Source: JAUSPI01 sp964650385 (GTDB taxonomy: Bacteria > Desulfobacterota > Syntrophia > Syntrophales > JADFWA01). Taken from it: DNA of 20,554 bases. The stretch is from positions 1 to 20,554 of the forward strand of contig CAZYTP010000043.1 in the NCBI GenBank assembly GCA_964650385.1, given 5' to 3'. Shown piece after piece: positions 1 through 7,802 of this stretch. Each line of letters starts with the position of its first letter. Position 1 is the first letter of the stretch. The notes below the pieces were generated by a model, which was given only the letters and a program-made list of their open reading frames with translations, was not told where the DNA came from and searched no databases. The position numbers and the translations under genes are program-made.

Positions 1-1043
1 ATAAAAGAGTTATAAAAGATAGTTTTTTAAACCATGCCGTTATGACCGCTTACAGGAGGCTGATTGAGACAAGAAGATATCCAACGGCAGTAGTATTGCT
101 TGATCTTCCCCCTGATGATGTGGACGTAAATGTTCATCCGACAAAGATGGAAGTTCGTTTTAGAAATCCGAGGGAAATCTATGAAACTATAGTTGAAAAT
201 CTTGTGAAGGTGTTGGCCGGTATCTCCCCTGTATTGGAGATATCAGAGAAAGATGGCAGAGGCCTTCAGGAATATAGGGGAAGGGTCAGAGAGGCGCTAA
301 AGAGGTATACGATTTCCTCGGATATGAGAAAGCCTTCTCAACCCCTGTTTAGTAAAGGAGAAAAACTGCCCTTGTCTTCCGTTATTGAAGAGGTTTCAGA
401 TGAAGATGGTACTGCTGATCGTGCAGGGATATGGGAACTTTCTGAAGACAAGAAATTACCTTTTTCCTCTCTCGAGTATATGGGGCAGGTCACTGCTGCT
501 TACCTTGTTTTTTCTTCTCCTGACGGGATTGTTTTGGTGGATCAGCATGCAGCTCATGAACGGGTACTCTTTGAAAGGCTGAGAAAGGTATCCATGGACG
601 AGAAGGTTGTAAGTCAGAGTTTATTGATTCCGGAGCTTGTCAGTCTTCCTATCCATGATTTTGCCTTACTTATGGAATTATCCGGAGTACTGGAAGATGT
701 GGGCATAGAAGTCGAGCCGTATGGGGGAAGCACTGTCGTAATAAAATCTATTCCGGCAGCTCTGCCCGGAGGCATTGAACCCAAGGCACTGCTTCTTGAT
801 GTTGTCGAGGAAATTTCAAAGACGGGAAAATCCCGGAGAATTAAAGAAGTAAAGGATGAAATCTTCAAAATCCTGTCTTGTCGAGGGGCTATAAAGGCAA
901 ACCATAAACTTACTGAATCGGAGGTAGAAAATCTGTGTAAGGATCTTGATTCAACTCCATTTGCCTCAACCTGTCCGCATGGAAGACCAACTTATATACA
1001 GCTTAACATCATAGATCTGGAAAAGATGTTCAAGCGAAGATAA
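1..1043 (+). CDS. mutL: DNA mismatch repair protein MutL, 3' part (5' end outside window)
   Basis: MutL couples mismatch recognition by MutS to strand removal. The reading frame is open to the left edge (first full codon at position 3), so the ATG at 42 is internal. The residues before it, KRVIKDSFLNHAV, align with the MutL N-terminal ATPase/transducer region. The conserved NVHPTKMEVRF block closes that domain. A low-complexity linker follows, then the C-terminal dimerisation/nuclease domain. It carries DQHAAHERVLFE, an exact match to the DQHA(X)2E(X)4E endonuclease metal site, then SCRGAIKANHK, CPHGRPT and the terminal FKR. By family knowledge this is the nicking MutL type found in bacteria that lack MutH. 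miaA starts 9 bp after the stop, so the two are probably cotranscribed, as in many bacteria. The N-terminal ATPase motifs are outside the window. Confidence 0.97.
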   Translation, partial: KRVIKDSFLNHAVMTAYRRLIETRRYPTAVVLLDLPPDDVDVNVHPTKMEVRFRNPREIYETIVENLVKVLAGISPVLEISEKDGRGLQEYRGRVREALKRYTISSDMRKPSQPLFSKGEKLPLSSVIEEVSDEDGTADRAGIWELSEDKKLPFSSLEYMGQVTAAYLVFSSPDGIVLVDQHAAHERVLFERLRKVSMDEKVVSQSLLIPELVSLPIHDFALLMELSGVLEDVGIEVEPYGGSTVVIKSIPAALPGGIEPKALLLDVVEEISKTGKSRRIKEVKDEIFKILSCRGAIKANHKLTESEVENLCKDLDSTPFASTCPHGRPTYIQLNIIDLEKMFKRR

Positions 1044-1052
1044 AGCAACGTA

Positions 1053-1982
1053 ATGAATTCTACCGGCCATAAACCCCGCATTGTTATTATTCTCGGCCCT
1101 ACAGGTGTCGGCAAGACTGAAGTTGCCATTAAGCTTGCCCGCGAATACGGTGGCGAGATTATCAGTGTAGATTCCATGCAGGTCTACCGGTATATGGATA
1201 TCGGTACCGCAAAACCAACCTCCGAAGAACAATCTCTTGTAAAACACCATCTCATAGATGTGGTAGACCCGGACGAAGAGTTTGATGCGGCAATGTTTAT
1301 GAGTCAGGCAGGGGAAGTAATTGACAGGCTAAATAGTGAAGATAAAAGCATATTTGTCGTAGGGGGTACGGGACTTTATATTGAGGCCCTGATTGGGGGG
1401 CTCTTCAATGGGCCGGGGGCCGATAGGAGTTTGAGAAGCGCCTATAGAAAAGAGCTTGAAGAGTATGGAAGGGGATACCTCTATGAAAAGCTGAAGAAGA
1501 TGGACGAGGCCGCCGCGGAGACAATCCATCCGAATGATGTTTTTAGAACGATAAGAGCGCTTGAGGTTTTGGAGCTCAGCGGCGAATCGATTGTCAAAAA
1601 GTGCAGTGATCACCACTTCGGCGACAAACGGTATGATTTTATCAAGATAGGATTTATGATCGATAGAGCCCTGCTGTATGAAAAGATTAACAGGAGAGTC
1701 GAAAAAATGATGGCGGATGGGCTTGTGGAAGAAGTCGAGAAACTTCTAAAAATGGGTTATGATGAAACCCTGAAACCTATGCAAGCTTTCGGATATAAAC
1801 ATATCGTTAATTGTATAAAGGAAAAGTGTGATATTGAAGAGGCGGTAAAAATGATAAAAAGTAACACAAGACATTATGCAAAAAGACAGCTTACCTGGTT
1901 TAGGGCTGATGAGAATGTCGAGTGGGTCGATCCTTCAAATATTGGTGTGGTGAGGGAAAAAACAGGCAACTTCTTAAAGTAA
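1053..1982 (+). CDS. miaA: tRNA dimethylallyltransferase MiaA
   Basis: MiaA transfers a dimethylallyl group from DMAPP to N6 of A37 in tRNAs reading UNN codons, the first step towards ms2i6A. The 309-residue length is typical. The P-loop GPTGVGKT lies at residues 15-22. It is followed by DSMQVYRYMDIGTAKP (substrate and tRNA contacts), HHLIDVVDP, GGTGLYIEAL, and near the C-terminus TRHYAKRQLTWFR, a strongly conserved family block. The ATG lies 9 bp after the mutL stop with only a weak Shine-Dalgarno, which suggests translation coupled to mutL. The common proteobacterial partner hfq is not found downstream; a strong terminator closes the unit instead. Identity is not in doubt. Confidence 0.97.
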   Translation: MNSTGHKPRIVIILGPTGVGKTEVAIKLAREYGGEIISVDSMQVYRYMDIGTAKPTSEEQSLVKHHLIDVVDPDEEFDAAMFMSQAGEVIDRLNSEDKSIFVVGGTGLYIEALIGGLFNGPGADRSLRSAYRKELEEYGRGYLYEKLKKMDEAAAETIHPNDVFRTIRALEVLELSGESIVKKCSDHHFGDKRYDFIKIGFMIDRALLYEKINRRVEKMMADGLVEEVEKLLKMGYDETLKPMQAFGYKHIVNCIKEKCDIEEAVKMIKSNTRHYAKRQLTWFRADENVEWVDPSNIGVVREKTGNFLK

Positions 1983-2020
1983 CACTTTAACCAATCTCAG
2001 TGTGTCAGTTCGCTAAATTT

Positions 2021-2054
2021 AAAAGTGGGGCCTTTTAGAAAAGGCCCCGCTTTT
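2021..2054. terminator. Bidirectional rho-independent terminator between miaA and the GAF gene
   Basis: An A-rich/T-rich inverted repeat has arms AAAAGTGGGGCCTTTT and AAGGCCCCGCTTTT, pairing over about 14 bp with one G-U and a loop of about 6 nt. The T-run on one strand and the A-run on the other let it work for both convergent units: mutL-miaA from the left and usp-GAF from the right. The GC core plus flanking U-tracts make this the clearest terminator in the window. Confidence 0.9.
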
Positions 2055-2155
2055 AACAAAGGTTTTCCCGAACTTCTCCGAAAAAATAACATCTGCCTCC
2101 GAGGGTCTTCGAAGGAGTACTTTACGGGTAAGAGCGGTTCGTTTTGCTAATCATT

Positions 2156-2704
2156 TTAAGAGTCTAAGGGTGACTCTTTAATGGTATCTTTTATCGCCTG
2201 CAGAGAATTGAGAAGTTGGGTATACCTCATAGCGAGACCGATATTCTCGGCAAAGAGCAGCAGAGAGTCAACGTCCCGATCTGAAATATCCCATGCCTCA
2301 CGGTGATACAGTCGTAGGGCACCAATTGATTCACCATAAAAATTGATAGGAATGGAAATAATGCTTCCTATTCCCTCCTCTTTAGCGTCCTCTGGGTACT
2401 GAAGGGCCTTTGTCTTTGTAATATCACTTACTATAACAGGTTCCCCTTTAAGGGTATCGCTGAGGCTTTTATCCATAAAAACGGGGCCTTTATTTATATA
2501 GTTGATACTCAAACCGCAACTGGCCAGAGCTTCAAGCTCTTTTGTCTGAGAATTCAGGATAAATATCGTGCAACCCTTAATATCCAAGGCTCCTACTAAT
2601 AGTTGAATCATGCGGTTGCTCATGATTTCCAGATTATCAGATTCCCCTATGGCCCTGATAACTACCTTAAATATATCTATATCTATTTTTTCTTGGATGC
2701 TCAT
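2156..2704 (-). CDS. Small GAF-domain protein
   Basis: This 182-residue protein is almost entirely one GAF domain (about residues 15-165), a small-molecule or redox sensing fold. Supporting segments are the predicted core GALDIKGCTIFILN, the LASCGLS strand-turn, the VSDIT loop, IGSIISIPINFYGESIGALRLY, and the closing helix DRDVDSLLLFAENIGLAMRY. No output domain (kinase, GGDEF, HTH) and no membrane segment is present, so it probably acts in the cytosol through a partner. The open frame extends 13 codons upstream to a GTG. I prefer the ATG at 2704 because GAGGAGGG sits about 7 nt before it. It lies 128 bp downstream of the UspA-like gene in the same orientation, which suggests joint expression as a stress or sensing pair. 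The ligand cannot be told from sequence. Confidence 0.85.
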   Translation of the reverse strand: MSIQEKIDIDIFKVVIRAIGESDNLEIMSNRMIQLLVGALDIKGCTIFILNSQTKELEALASCGLSINYINKGPVFMDKSLSDTLKGEPVIVSDITKTKALQYPEDAKEEGIGSIISIPINFYGESIGALRLYHREAWDISDRDVDSLLLFAENIGLAMRYTQLLNSLQAIKDTIKESPLDS

Positions 2705-2832
2705 GAAATCCCTCCTCGCTTGTTCTATTGGATTAAGAACCACTAGGTTAAAATTTATTACTCACTTTCAATGGTACCCCTCTTTTAACTTGAGAGGTCT
2801 GAACATGAAGTATAGTTTTCCTGAAGTGGCAG

Positions 2833-3297
2833 TTATGAAACGATGCAGACCGTTGTGTCTTTTAAGGCGACCACGACTTTGCCGTGAACACTTCCGGTAA
2901 AAAATTGTTTAATTGCACCTGGTTTATGATTCATGACAACTAAATCAAAACGTTCTTTCGTCGCAAACTTAATGATCTCACTAGCAACATCTTTCAATCT
3001 GGGTTTAAATATACAGTGAACCTGTTGTCCGGAAAAACCGCTTTGCAACAGTTTATTCTTGGCCTGATTGAGAGCAGCTTCCTGTTCTTTAACCTGCTGG
3101 GAAAGATAAATCAGATTACCCCTCATTTTTTCCATAATCGGGGATTCTTTCAACTCAATTGCCGGTACGGACATGTGGGCATTAAATAGTGTGATTTCGG
3201 TATCCTTCAGATGGGCAAAAGTACGGATAACAAAATCTAAAGCCTTCTCATCATATTTAGTAAAATTATAAGGTAATAATATTTTTTGACTGGCCAT
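2833..3297 (-). CDS. UspA-like universal stress family protein with degenerate nucleotide motif
   Basis: This 154-residue protein has a universal-stress-protein fold. An opening strand KILLPYNFTKYDEKALDFVIRTFA is followed by TLFNAHM, a middle coiled-coil-like stretch rich in Q/E/K (MEKMRGNLIYLSQQVKEQEAALNQ), then FDLVVMNHKPGAIKQFFTGSVHGKVV and a closing strand TTVCIVS. In ATP-binding Usp proteins the last loop follows G-2x-G-9x-G-S. Here the final GS survives, but the first two glycines are replaced (M/N and K/P region), so nucleotide binding is doubtful. An in-frame ATG 10 codons upstream exists. The start at 3297 is preferred because AAGGAGG lies 5-6 nt before it. A candidate promoter lies about 110 bp upstream. 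The downstream GAF gene is the likely operon partner. Confidence 0.82.
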   Translation of the reverse strand: MASQKILLPYNFTKYDEKALDFVIRTFAHLKDTEITLFNAHMSVPAIELKESPIMEKMRGNLIYLSQQVKEQEAALNQAKNKLLQSGFSGQQVHCIFKPRLKDVASEIIKFATKERFDLVVMNHKPGAIKQFFTGSVHGKVVVALKDTTVCIVS

Positions 3298-3678
3298 ATC
3301 GTCCTCCTTCCTCCTTTTTAGTTTCAAGAATTAAACACCATAATCAAACCGCTTAGAAATAGAGAAATGAAATTTGCTTTTTGGGGCAGTACGCGAAGTA
3401 TAGTTAAAAATATCATATTTTGGGGTGGACTGTCAATCAAAAGTTAGCTTAAACAGGCAAATAAGGTCATTTTGTGATTTTTATGAAGCCGTCAAAAGTT
3501 AAAATTCCTTGACTTCAAAATTGTATAAATATATTGGTAATAAATAGAAAATTAAAACAGCCTTGTAGACAATCTTTTTAATGTGAAGAAAGCTTTAAGA
3601 ATATGGGTTTCCACCGTATCAATTACGGGGTAAACTCTTACTCAGAACATTTTTACCTTTAAGAGGGAGGGGGAAACT
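3298..3678. other. Divergent intergenic region (about 380 bp) between usp and the TPR lipoprotein
   Basis: This A/T-rich region has no credible ORF and no RNA gene recognised. It holds the strong usp Shine-Dalgarno at its left edge and a minus-strand candidate promoter (3407-3436). On the plus strand TTGACT at 3509-3514 is followed after 17 bp by a poor TATTGG, a weak candidate for the lipoprotein gene. A small 5-bp hairpin (CCGTA 3614-3618, TACGG 3624-3628) lies in the presumed leader. GGGAGGGGG at about 3664-3673 is a very strong ribosome binding site for the lipoprotein. No known riboswitch was recognised in the leader. Confidence 0.6.
3407..3436 (-). promoter_or_regulatory. Candidate sigma-70 promoter for the usp-GAF unit
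   Basis: On the minus strand a perfect TTGACA (3436-3431) is followed after 18 bp by TATTTT (3412-3407, 4/6 to TATAAT). Transcription would start near 3400, giving a leader of about 100 nt before the usp ATG. It was found by inspection only. Confidence 0.35.
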
Positions 3679-4848
3679 ATGATACGCCAATTAAAATGTC
3701 ATAAATCCTTTGTTTTATTAATTATAATTGCCATAGGTGCTTTTGTTTTTTCCTGTGCACCGGAACCAAGAAAACCATTAAGCCAGCTTGATACTCCCGA
3801 GCACCATACTTATACGGGGCTGAAATTGCTCAATCAGGGTAAATACCAGCATGCCGAGAGGGAGTTTGAGTTGGCCATACAGCTTGATCCGAAGTATTCT
3901 AAAGCTTATGTGGGGCTCGGGTTGGCGAAAGCCTATAAAAGGGACTTCGAAAATGCATTTGATTTAATGAAAAATGGGTGGGGGTATGCAAAGACAAAGG
4001 AGGAAAAAGTCTTTGTTCATATTGGAAAAATAAGACTATATACGATGAGCAAGGAGCATAAAGACTGGCTGGAACGGGCCAAAGAACAGTTTAAATATGC
4101 TATTGCTCTCGATCCCAAGTCTTCTGCTTCCTATTATTTTATGGGACTTGCGTATAAAGGAGGGCTGGAGTTTGACCTGGCTGGAAAGATGTTCAGCAAG
4201 GTACTTGACTTGAATGACAGTTATGTAGGAGAAGCTGATAACCAGTGGAAATTAATCCAGAAGATACAGAGAGCCACGCCGGGTACAATTACAGGAAAGA
4301 AAATTGCAATTGTTGAAAGTATTACCAGGGCTGATGTGGCGGCGCTGTTCATGGAAGAATTGAAGATAGATGTGCTTTATGATAGGAGATCACAGAAAAC
4401 TTTTGATACTTCTTTCAAATATCTTGGTAAGATCAAGGCTAAGAAAGAAAAAGAGGCTGCAGCAACGGATATTGCGGAGCATCCACTGAAAGTTGATATT
4501 GAAGGTATTCTGGAAATAGGGGTCCGTGGCCTGGAGGACTATCCTGATGGTGCTTTCCATCCGAATGATTTGGTAACCAGGGCTAACTATGCAATGATGA
4601 TCGAGGATATATTGATCAAGGTCACCGGTGAAAAGGATCTGGCGACTAAATTTATCGGGAGTACTTCCCCGTTTCCGGATTTAAGATCTGATCTTCCTTA
4701 TTTTAATGCCGTCATGGTTGTTACCTCAAGGGGCATTATGCAGGCAAAAGACTTTACTACCGGCGAGTTTGCCCCGCTGGGTTCGGTCTCAGGTGTGGAT
4801 GCCCTTTTAGTCATCAGAAAGATAAAGGAACAGTTGAAATTTTTCTAA
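3679..4848 (+). CDS. Lipoprotein with TPR repeats and C-terminal S-layer-homology-like repeats
   Basis: The 389-residue envelope protein has a positively charged N-terminus, a hydrophobic stretch (residues 11-25) and a lipobox-like VFSC with the lipidated Cys at 26, so it is probably membrane anchored. Residues about 42-110 form two TPR units (GLKLLNQGKYQHAEREFELAIQLDP). Two more follow a short insertion (about 115-182, including AKEQFKYAIALDP and AYKGGLEFDLAGKMFSKVLDL). The C-terminal half has SLH-like segments: a half repeat with ITRADVAALF (about 215), a full one with GLEDYPDGAFHPNDLVTRANYA, and a divergent one from FPDLRSDLPYFNAV to the end. SLH domains usually attach proteins to cell-wall polymers, and TPRs bind partner proteins. 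A role in envelope scaffolding is inference. It stands alone, with a strong GGAGGGGG ribosome site and stem-loops downstream. Confidence 0.85.
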   Translation: MIRQLKCHKSFVLLIIIAIGAFVFSCAPEPRKPLSQLDTPEHHTYTGLKLLNQGKYQHAEREFELAIQLDPKYSKAYVGLGLAKAYKRDFENAFDLMKNGWGYAKTKEEKVFVHIGKIRLYTMSKEHKDWLERAKEQFKYAIALDPKSSASYYFMGLAYKGGLEFDLAGKMFSKVLDLNDSYVGEADNQWKLIQKIQRATPGTITGKKIAIVESITRADVAALFMEELKIDVLYDRRSQKTFDTSFKYLGKIKAKKEKEAAATDIAEHPLKVDIEGILEIGVRGLEDYPDGAFHPNDLVTRANYAMMIEDILIKVTGEKDLATKFIGSTSPFPDLRSDLPYFNAVMVVTSRGIMQAKDFTTGEFAPLGSVSGVDALLVIRKIKEQLKFF

Positions 4849-4880
4849 GAGAGCAAAAGCTTATGGCTGATGCTGTTTAA

Positions 4881-4905
4881 TTGAGAATCATTTGATGATT
4901 CTCAA
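4881..4905. repeat. Perfect 11-bp inverted repeat
   Basis: The arms TTGAGAATCAT and ATGATTCTCAA are exact reverse complements around a 3-nt loop, starting 32 bp after the lipoprotein stop. No T-run follows on either strand, so it is not a standard terminator. It could be a protein-binding palindrome, a transcript 3'-end stabiliser or a REP-type element. Confidence 0.7.
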
Positions 4906-4912
4906 CCCCCAT

Positions 4913-4965
4913 AAAATCCCCCTCTATCCCCCCCTACTAAAAAAGGGGAAGGGTGAGGGGGTTTT
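4913..4965. repeat. C-rich/G-rich imperfect palindrome (REP-like)
   Basis: A left arm AAAATCCCCCTC and a right arm GAGGGGGTTTT enclose further C-run/G-run pairing around an A-rich loop (TACTAAAAAA). From general knowledge, elements of this look (poly-C, loop, poly-G) recur between genes in many deltaproteobacterial genomes. The transcript would fold strongly and ends in GTTTT, so it may also help terminate the lipoprotein mRNA. Confidence 0.6.
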
Positions 4966-4977
4966 CCCTTTAAGATC

Positions 4978-5035
4978 GGCATAAAGTGACAAAGGCCTCA
5001 GAGGCAGAAAAAAGTAATGTCACTTTGTGCCTTTT
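4978..5035 (+). terminator. Long stem-loop with T-run upstream of valS (probable terminator)
   Basis: The arm at 4978-4991 (GGCATAAAGTGACA) pairs with 5018-5031 (TGTCACTTTGTGCC) over 14 bp with one G-U. The 26-nt loop contains a small inner hairpin (GCCT/AGGC). TTTT follows directly. It is best read as a terminator for the lipoprotein transcript. A valS leader attenuator is possible, but no T-box consensus was found. Confidence 0.5.
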
Positions 5036-5134
5036 AAACAATGTGTCCACATATTTTCCGGGTAGAGCGGAAATGGGCAGGTATTCCTCAAGCGATCGGT
5101 TTTAGTAAATAGTATTTTCTTATGGAGACGAGAG

Positions 5135-7795
5135 ATGGAAGAAAAGTTGTTGAGTAAATCTTATGAACCTCATGGAGTTGAAGCAAAGTGGTATAAGTAC
5201 TGGCTTGATAATAATTATTTTAGGGCGGATGATAAAAGTGAGAAAAGTCCCTTTTCAATTGTGATCCCACCGCCGAACGTGACCGGCATGCTCCATATGG
5301 GGCATGCGTTGAATAATGTTCTGCAGGATATTATTGTCCGGCATAAGAGGATGCAGGGGTATAATACCCTGTGGATGCCGGGTACTGATCATGCGGGAAT
5401 CGCCACCCAGAATGTCGTTGAACAGGAACTGGCGAGTGAGGGAATTACAAGGCATGATCTCGGCAGGGAAAAGTTTATTGAAAGGGTATGGGAGTGGAAG
5501 GAGAAATATGGAGGAGTTATTATAAACCAGCTCAAGAGACTCGGATGTTCCTGCGATTGGTCAAGGGAACGCTTCACTATGGATGAAGGGTTGACAAGGG
5601 CTGTAAGAGAGAGCTTTGTGAGGCTCTATAATGATGGTTTAATCTATCAGGGAGATTATATTATCAACTGGTGTCCCAGGTGTCATACGGCCATATCGGA
5701 TCTGGAGGTTGAATATAAAGAAGAAGAGGGTGGATTGTGGGATATCAGATACCCCTTTGCCGATGGTGAGGGGGATATTGTTGTGGCCACGACGCGTCCG
5801 GAAACTATGCTGGGGGATACGGCGGTTGCAGTTAACCCTCATGATGAAAGATACAAAGATATGATCGGAAGAGAAGTTATCCTTCCTCTGGTTAATAAAA
5901 AAATACCTGTTATCGCGGATGATTATGTGTCCAAGGAGTTTGGTTCTGGCGCAGTAAAAATAACACCCGCCTGTGATCCAAACGACTTTGCAATGGCTGA
6001 AAGACACGGGCTTGAAATTGTCAAGATAATGGATGAAAGAGCTGTAATTAATGAGAACGGGGGTATTTATCGGGGGCAGGATCGCGATGAGTGCAGGAAA
6101 AATGTTGTTCGTGACCTCGAAGAGGGAGGATATCTGGTCGGCAAAGAACCCTATATCCACAACGTGGGACATTGTTACAGATGTAGAACCGCTATAGAGC
6201 CGACAGTTTCCAGACAGTGGTTCGTAAAGGTAAAACCGCTTGCCAGGGCTGCTTCCTCGGCTGTTGTAAAAGGTAAAACCAGGATAATCCCATCCTTATG
6301 GGAAGGGACTTATTTTGATTGGATGGAGAATATCCGCGACTGGTGTATTTCCAGACAGATATGGTGGGGTCACAGAATACCTGTCTGGTATTGTGAAGAT
6401 TGCGGGGGCGTAATTGCTTCGGTGAAGGATCCGGACAGCTGTCCTGAGTGTAAAGGGAACTCACTCAGGCAGGAGGAAGATGTTCTGGATACATGGTTCA
6501 GTTCCGCACTCTGGCCTTTTTCAACCCTTGGGTGGCCGGACAAGACAGATGCATTGAAGACGTTTTATCCCACATCCCTTCTTGTTACCGGGTTTGATAT
6601 CCTCTTTTTCTGGGTAGCGAGGATGATGATGATGGGACTTTATGTAATGAAAGAAGTTCCCTTTGATGCTGTATATCTCCACGCACTTGTTCGTGATGAA
6701 GAAGGACACAAGATGAGCAAATCGAGTGGGAATATAATAGATCCTCTTGAAATGATAGAAAAATATGGAACAGATGCCTTCAGATTTACACTCGCGGCAT
6801 TCACGGCTCAGGGGAGGGATGTGAAGATGTCGGAGGAGCGTATCGAAGGCTACCGGCGTTTTGTTACCAAGATATGGAATGCCACGAGGTTTTCCATGAT
6901 GAGCCTTGAGGACTATCATGCAGGAGGTGTTGAACCTCGAAAAGATGATTATTCGCTTTGTGACCGTTGGATTAAAGACAGACTCAATAAGACCACGGGA
7001 GATGTGACAAAATATTTAGATGAATACAAGTTTAATGATGCCGCTCACAGCATATATAACTTTGTTTGGCACGAGCTGTGTGATTGGTATCTTGAGCTGA
7101 TAAAACCAGTCCTGTATGGTAAAGATGACCCCGCAAAAAAACTTGCCGCTCAGCAGACTCTTCTTATGGTTTTAAAAGCTTCCATAAAACTTCTTCATCC
7201 CTTTATGCCGTTTGTAACCGAGGAAATATGGCAGAAACTCGGGGGTGACGGAAATTCTGTTATGATAAGCAAATTCCCGGTAATGGATGATGACCTTCGT
7301 GATGAAGATGCGGAAAAAGAGATGGGGGTTATCATGGATGTGATTACCTGTATCAGAAACATAAGGGGCGAGATGATTATTCTCCCATCAAAAAAATTAA
7401 AAGTGATCGTTTCGGTTCCTGATGAAGAAATGGAGTCCGTGGTGACTTCTGGCAGGGATTACATTGTCGATCTGGGCAATCTGGAGGAATTAACCGTTTG
7501 TGGCGAGATTGAGGAACCGAAAGGTGCCGCAATAGGTGTTGCAGGTTCTTTGAGGGTATTTGTATTACTGGAAGGAGCGATAGATATAGCGGCAGAGAAA
7601 GCAAGGCTCGAAAAGAAAATTGCCAAAATTACAAAAAACCTCGCTGTTGTTTCTAAAAAACTTTCCAATCGTGATTTTAAGGAGAGGGCTGCGGAAGCAG
7701 TTATAAGTAAGGAAGAAGCAAAATTCAAGGAGCTTAACGAGAAATATGCCGTGCTCGAAGCGGCCATTAAAAGACTTAAGAAGATAGAGTCATAA
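5135..7795 (+). CDS. valS: Valyl-tRNA synthetase
   Basis: ValRS charges tRNA-Val in the cytosol. The 886-residue class I enzyme is of normal bacterial length. Visible features in order are the signature HMGH (residues 54-57, in PPPNVTGMLHMGHAL), GTDHAGIATQ, zinc-type cysteines in NWCPRCH, and the CP1 editing domain with TTRPETMLGDTAVAVNP (hydrolyses Thr-tRNA-Val). Next come a second Cys cluster (CEDCGG/CPECKG), DTWFSSALWPFSTLGWP, KMSKSSGN with K526 starting KMSKS, the anticodon-binding helical domain with WHELCDWYLE, and a C-terminal coiled coil rich in K/E (about 820-885). The start has a GGAG about 8 nt upstream. The gene begins about 100 bp after a terminator-like structure, so it is probably transcribed from its own promoter, which I could not place. 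The cofactor genes nadC-birA-coaX follow in the same direction across repeat-filled gaps. Confidence 0.98.
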   Translation: MEEKLLSKSYEPHGVEAKWYKYWLDNNYFRADDKSEKSPFSIVIPPPNVTGMLHMGHALNNVLQDIIVRHKRMQGYNTLWMPGTDHAGIATQNVVEQELASEGITRHDLGREKFIERVWEWKEKYGGVIINQLKRLGCSCDWSRERFTMDEGLTRAVRESFVRLYNDGLIYQGDYIINWCPRCHTAISDLEVEYKEEEGGLWDIRYPFADGEGDIVVATTRPETMLGDTAVAVNPHDERYKDMIGREVILPLVNKKIPVIADDYVSKEFGSGAVKITPACDPNDFAMAERHGLEIVKIMDERAVINENGGIYRGQDRDECRKNVVRDLEEGGYLVGKEPYIHNVGHCYRCRTAIEPTVSRQWFVKVKPLARAASSAVVKGKTRIIPSLWEGTYFDWMENIRDWCISRQIWWGHRIPVWYCEDCGGVIASVKDPDSCPECKGNSLRQEEDVLDTWFSSALWPFSTLGWPDKTDALKTFYPTSLLVTGFDILFFWVARMMMMGLYVMKEVPFDAVYLHALVRDEEGHKMSKSSGNIIDPLEMIEKYGTDAFRFTLAAFTAQGRDVKMSEERIEGYRRFVTKIWNATRFSMMSLEDYHAGGVEPRKDDYSLCDRWIKDRLNKTTGDVTKYLDEYKFNDAAHSIYNFVWHELCDWYLELIKPVLYGKDDPAKKLAAQQTLLMVLKASIKLLHPFMPFVTEEIWQKLGGDGNSVMISKFPVMDDDLRDEDAEKEMGVIMDVITCIRNIRGEMIILPSKKLKVIVSVPDEEMESVVTSGRDYIVDLGNLEELTVCGEIEEPKGAAIGVAGSLRVFVLLEGAIDIAAEKARLEKKIAKITKNLAVVSKKLSNRDFKERAAEAVISKEEAKFKELNEKYAVLEAAIKRLKKIES

Positions 7796-7802
7796 TAAAA
7801 GC

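Noticed and set aside
3537..3678. Riboswitch in the leader of the TPR-SLH lipoprotein gene
   Set aside because: Only a 5-bp hairpin is visible and no conserved core of a c-di-GMP, cobalamin or other known riboswitch could be recognised.
4913..5134. T-box leader for valS
   Set aside because: A synthetase gene preceded by stem-loops invites this reading, but no T-box consensus (AGGGTGGNACCGCG-like) and no specifier loop could be found. The GGGTGAGGGGG stretch belongs to the REP-like palindrome.
5639..6172. 177-codon open frame on the minus strand inside valS
   Set aside because: It lies wholly antisense to a clearly coding ValRS region. The peptide has no domain pattern and no ribosome site was seen.
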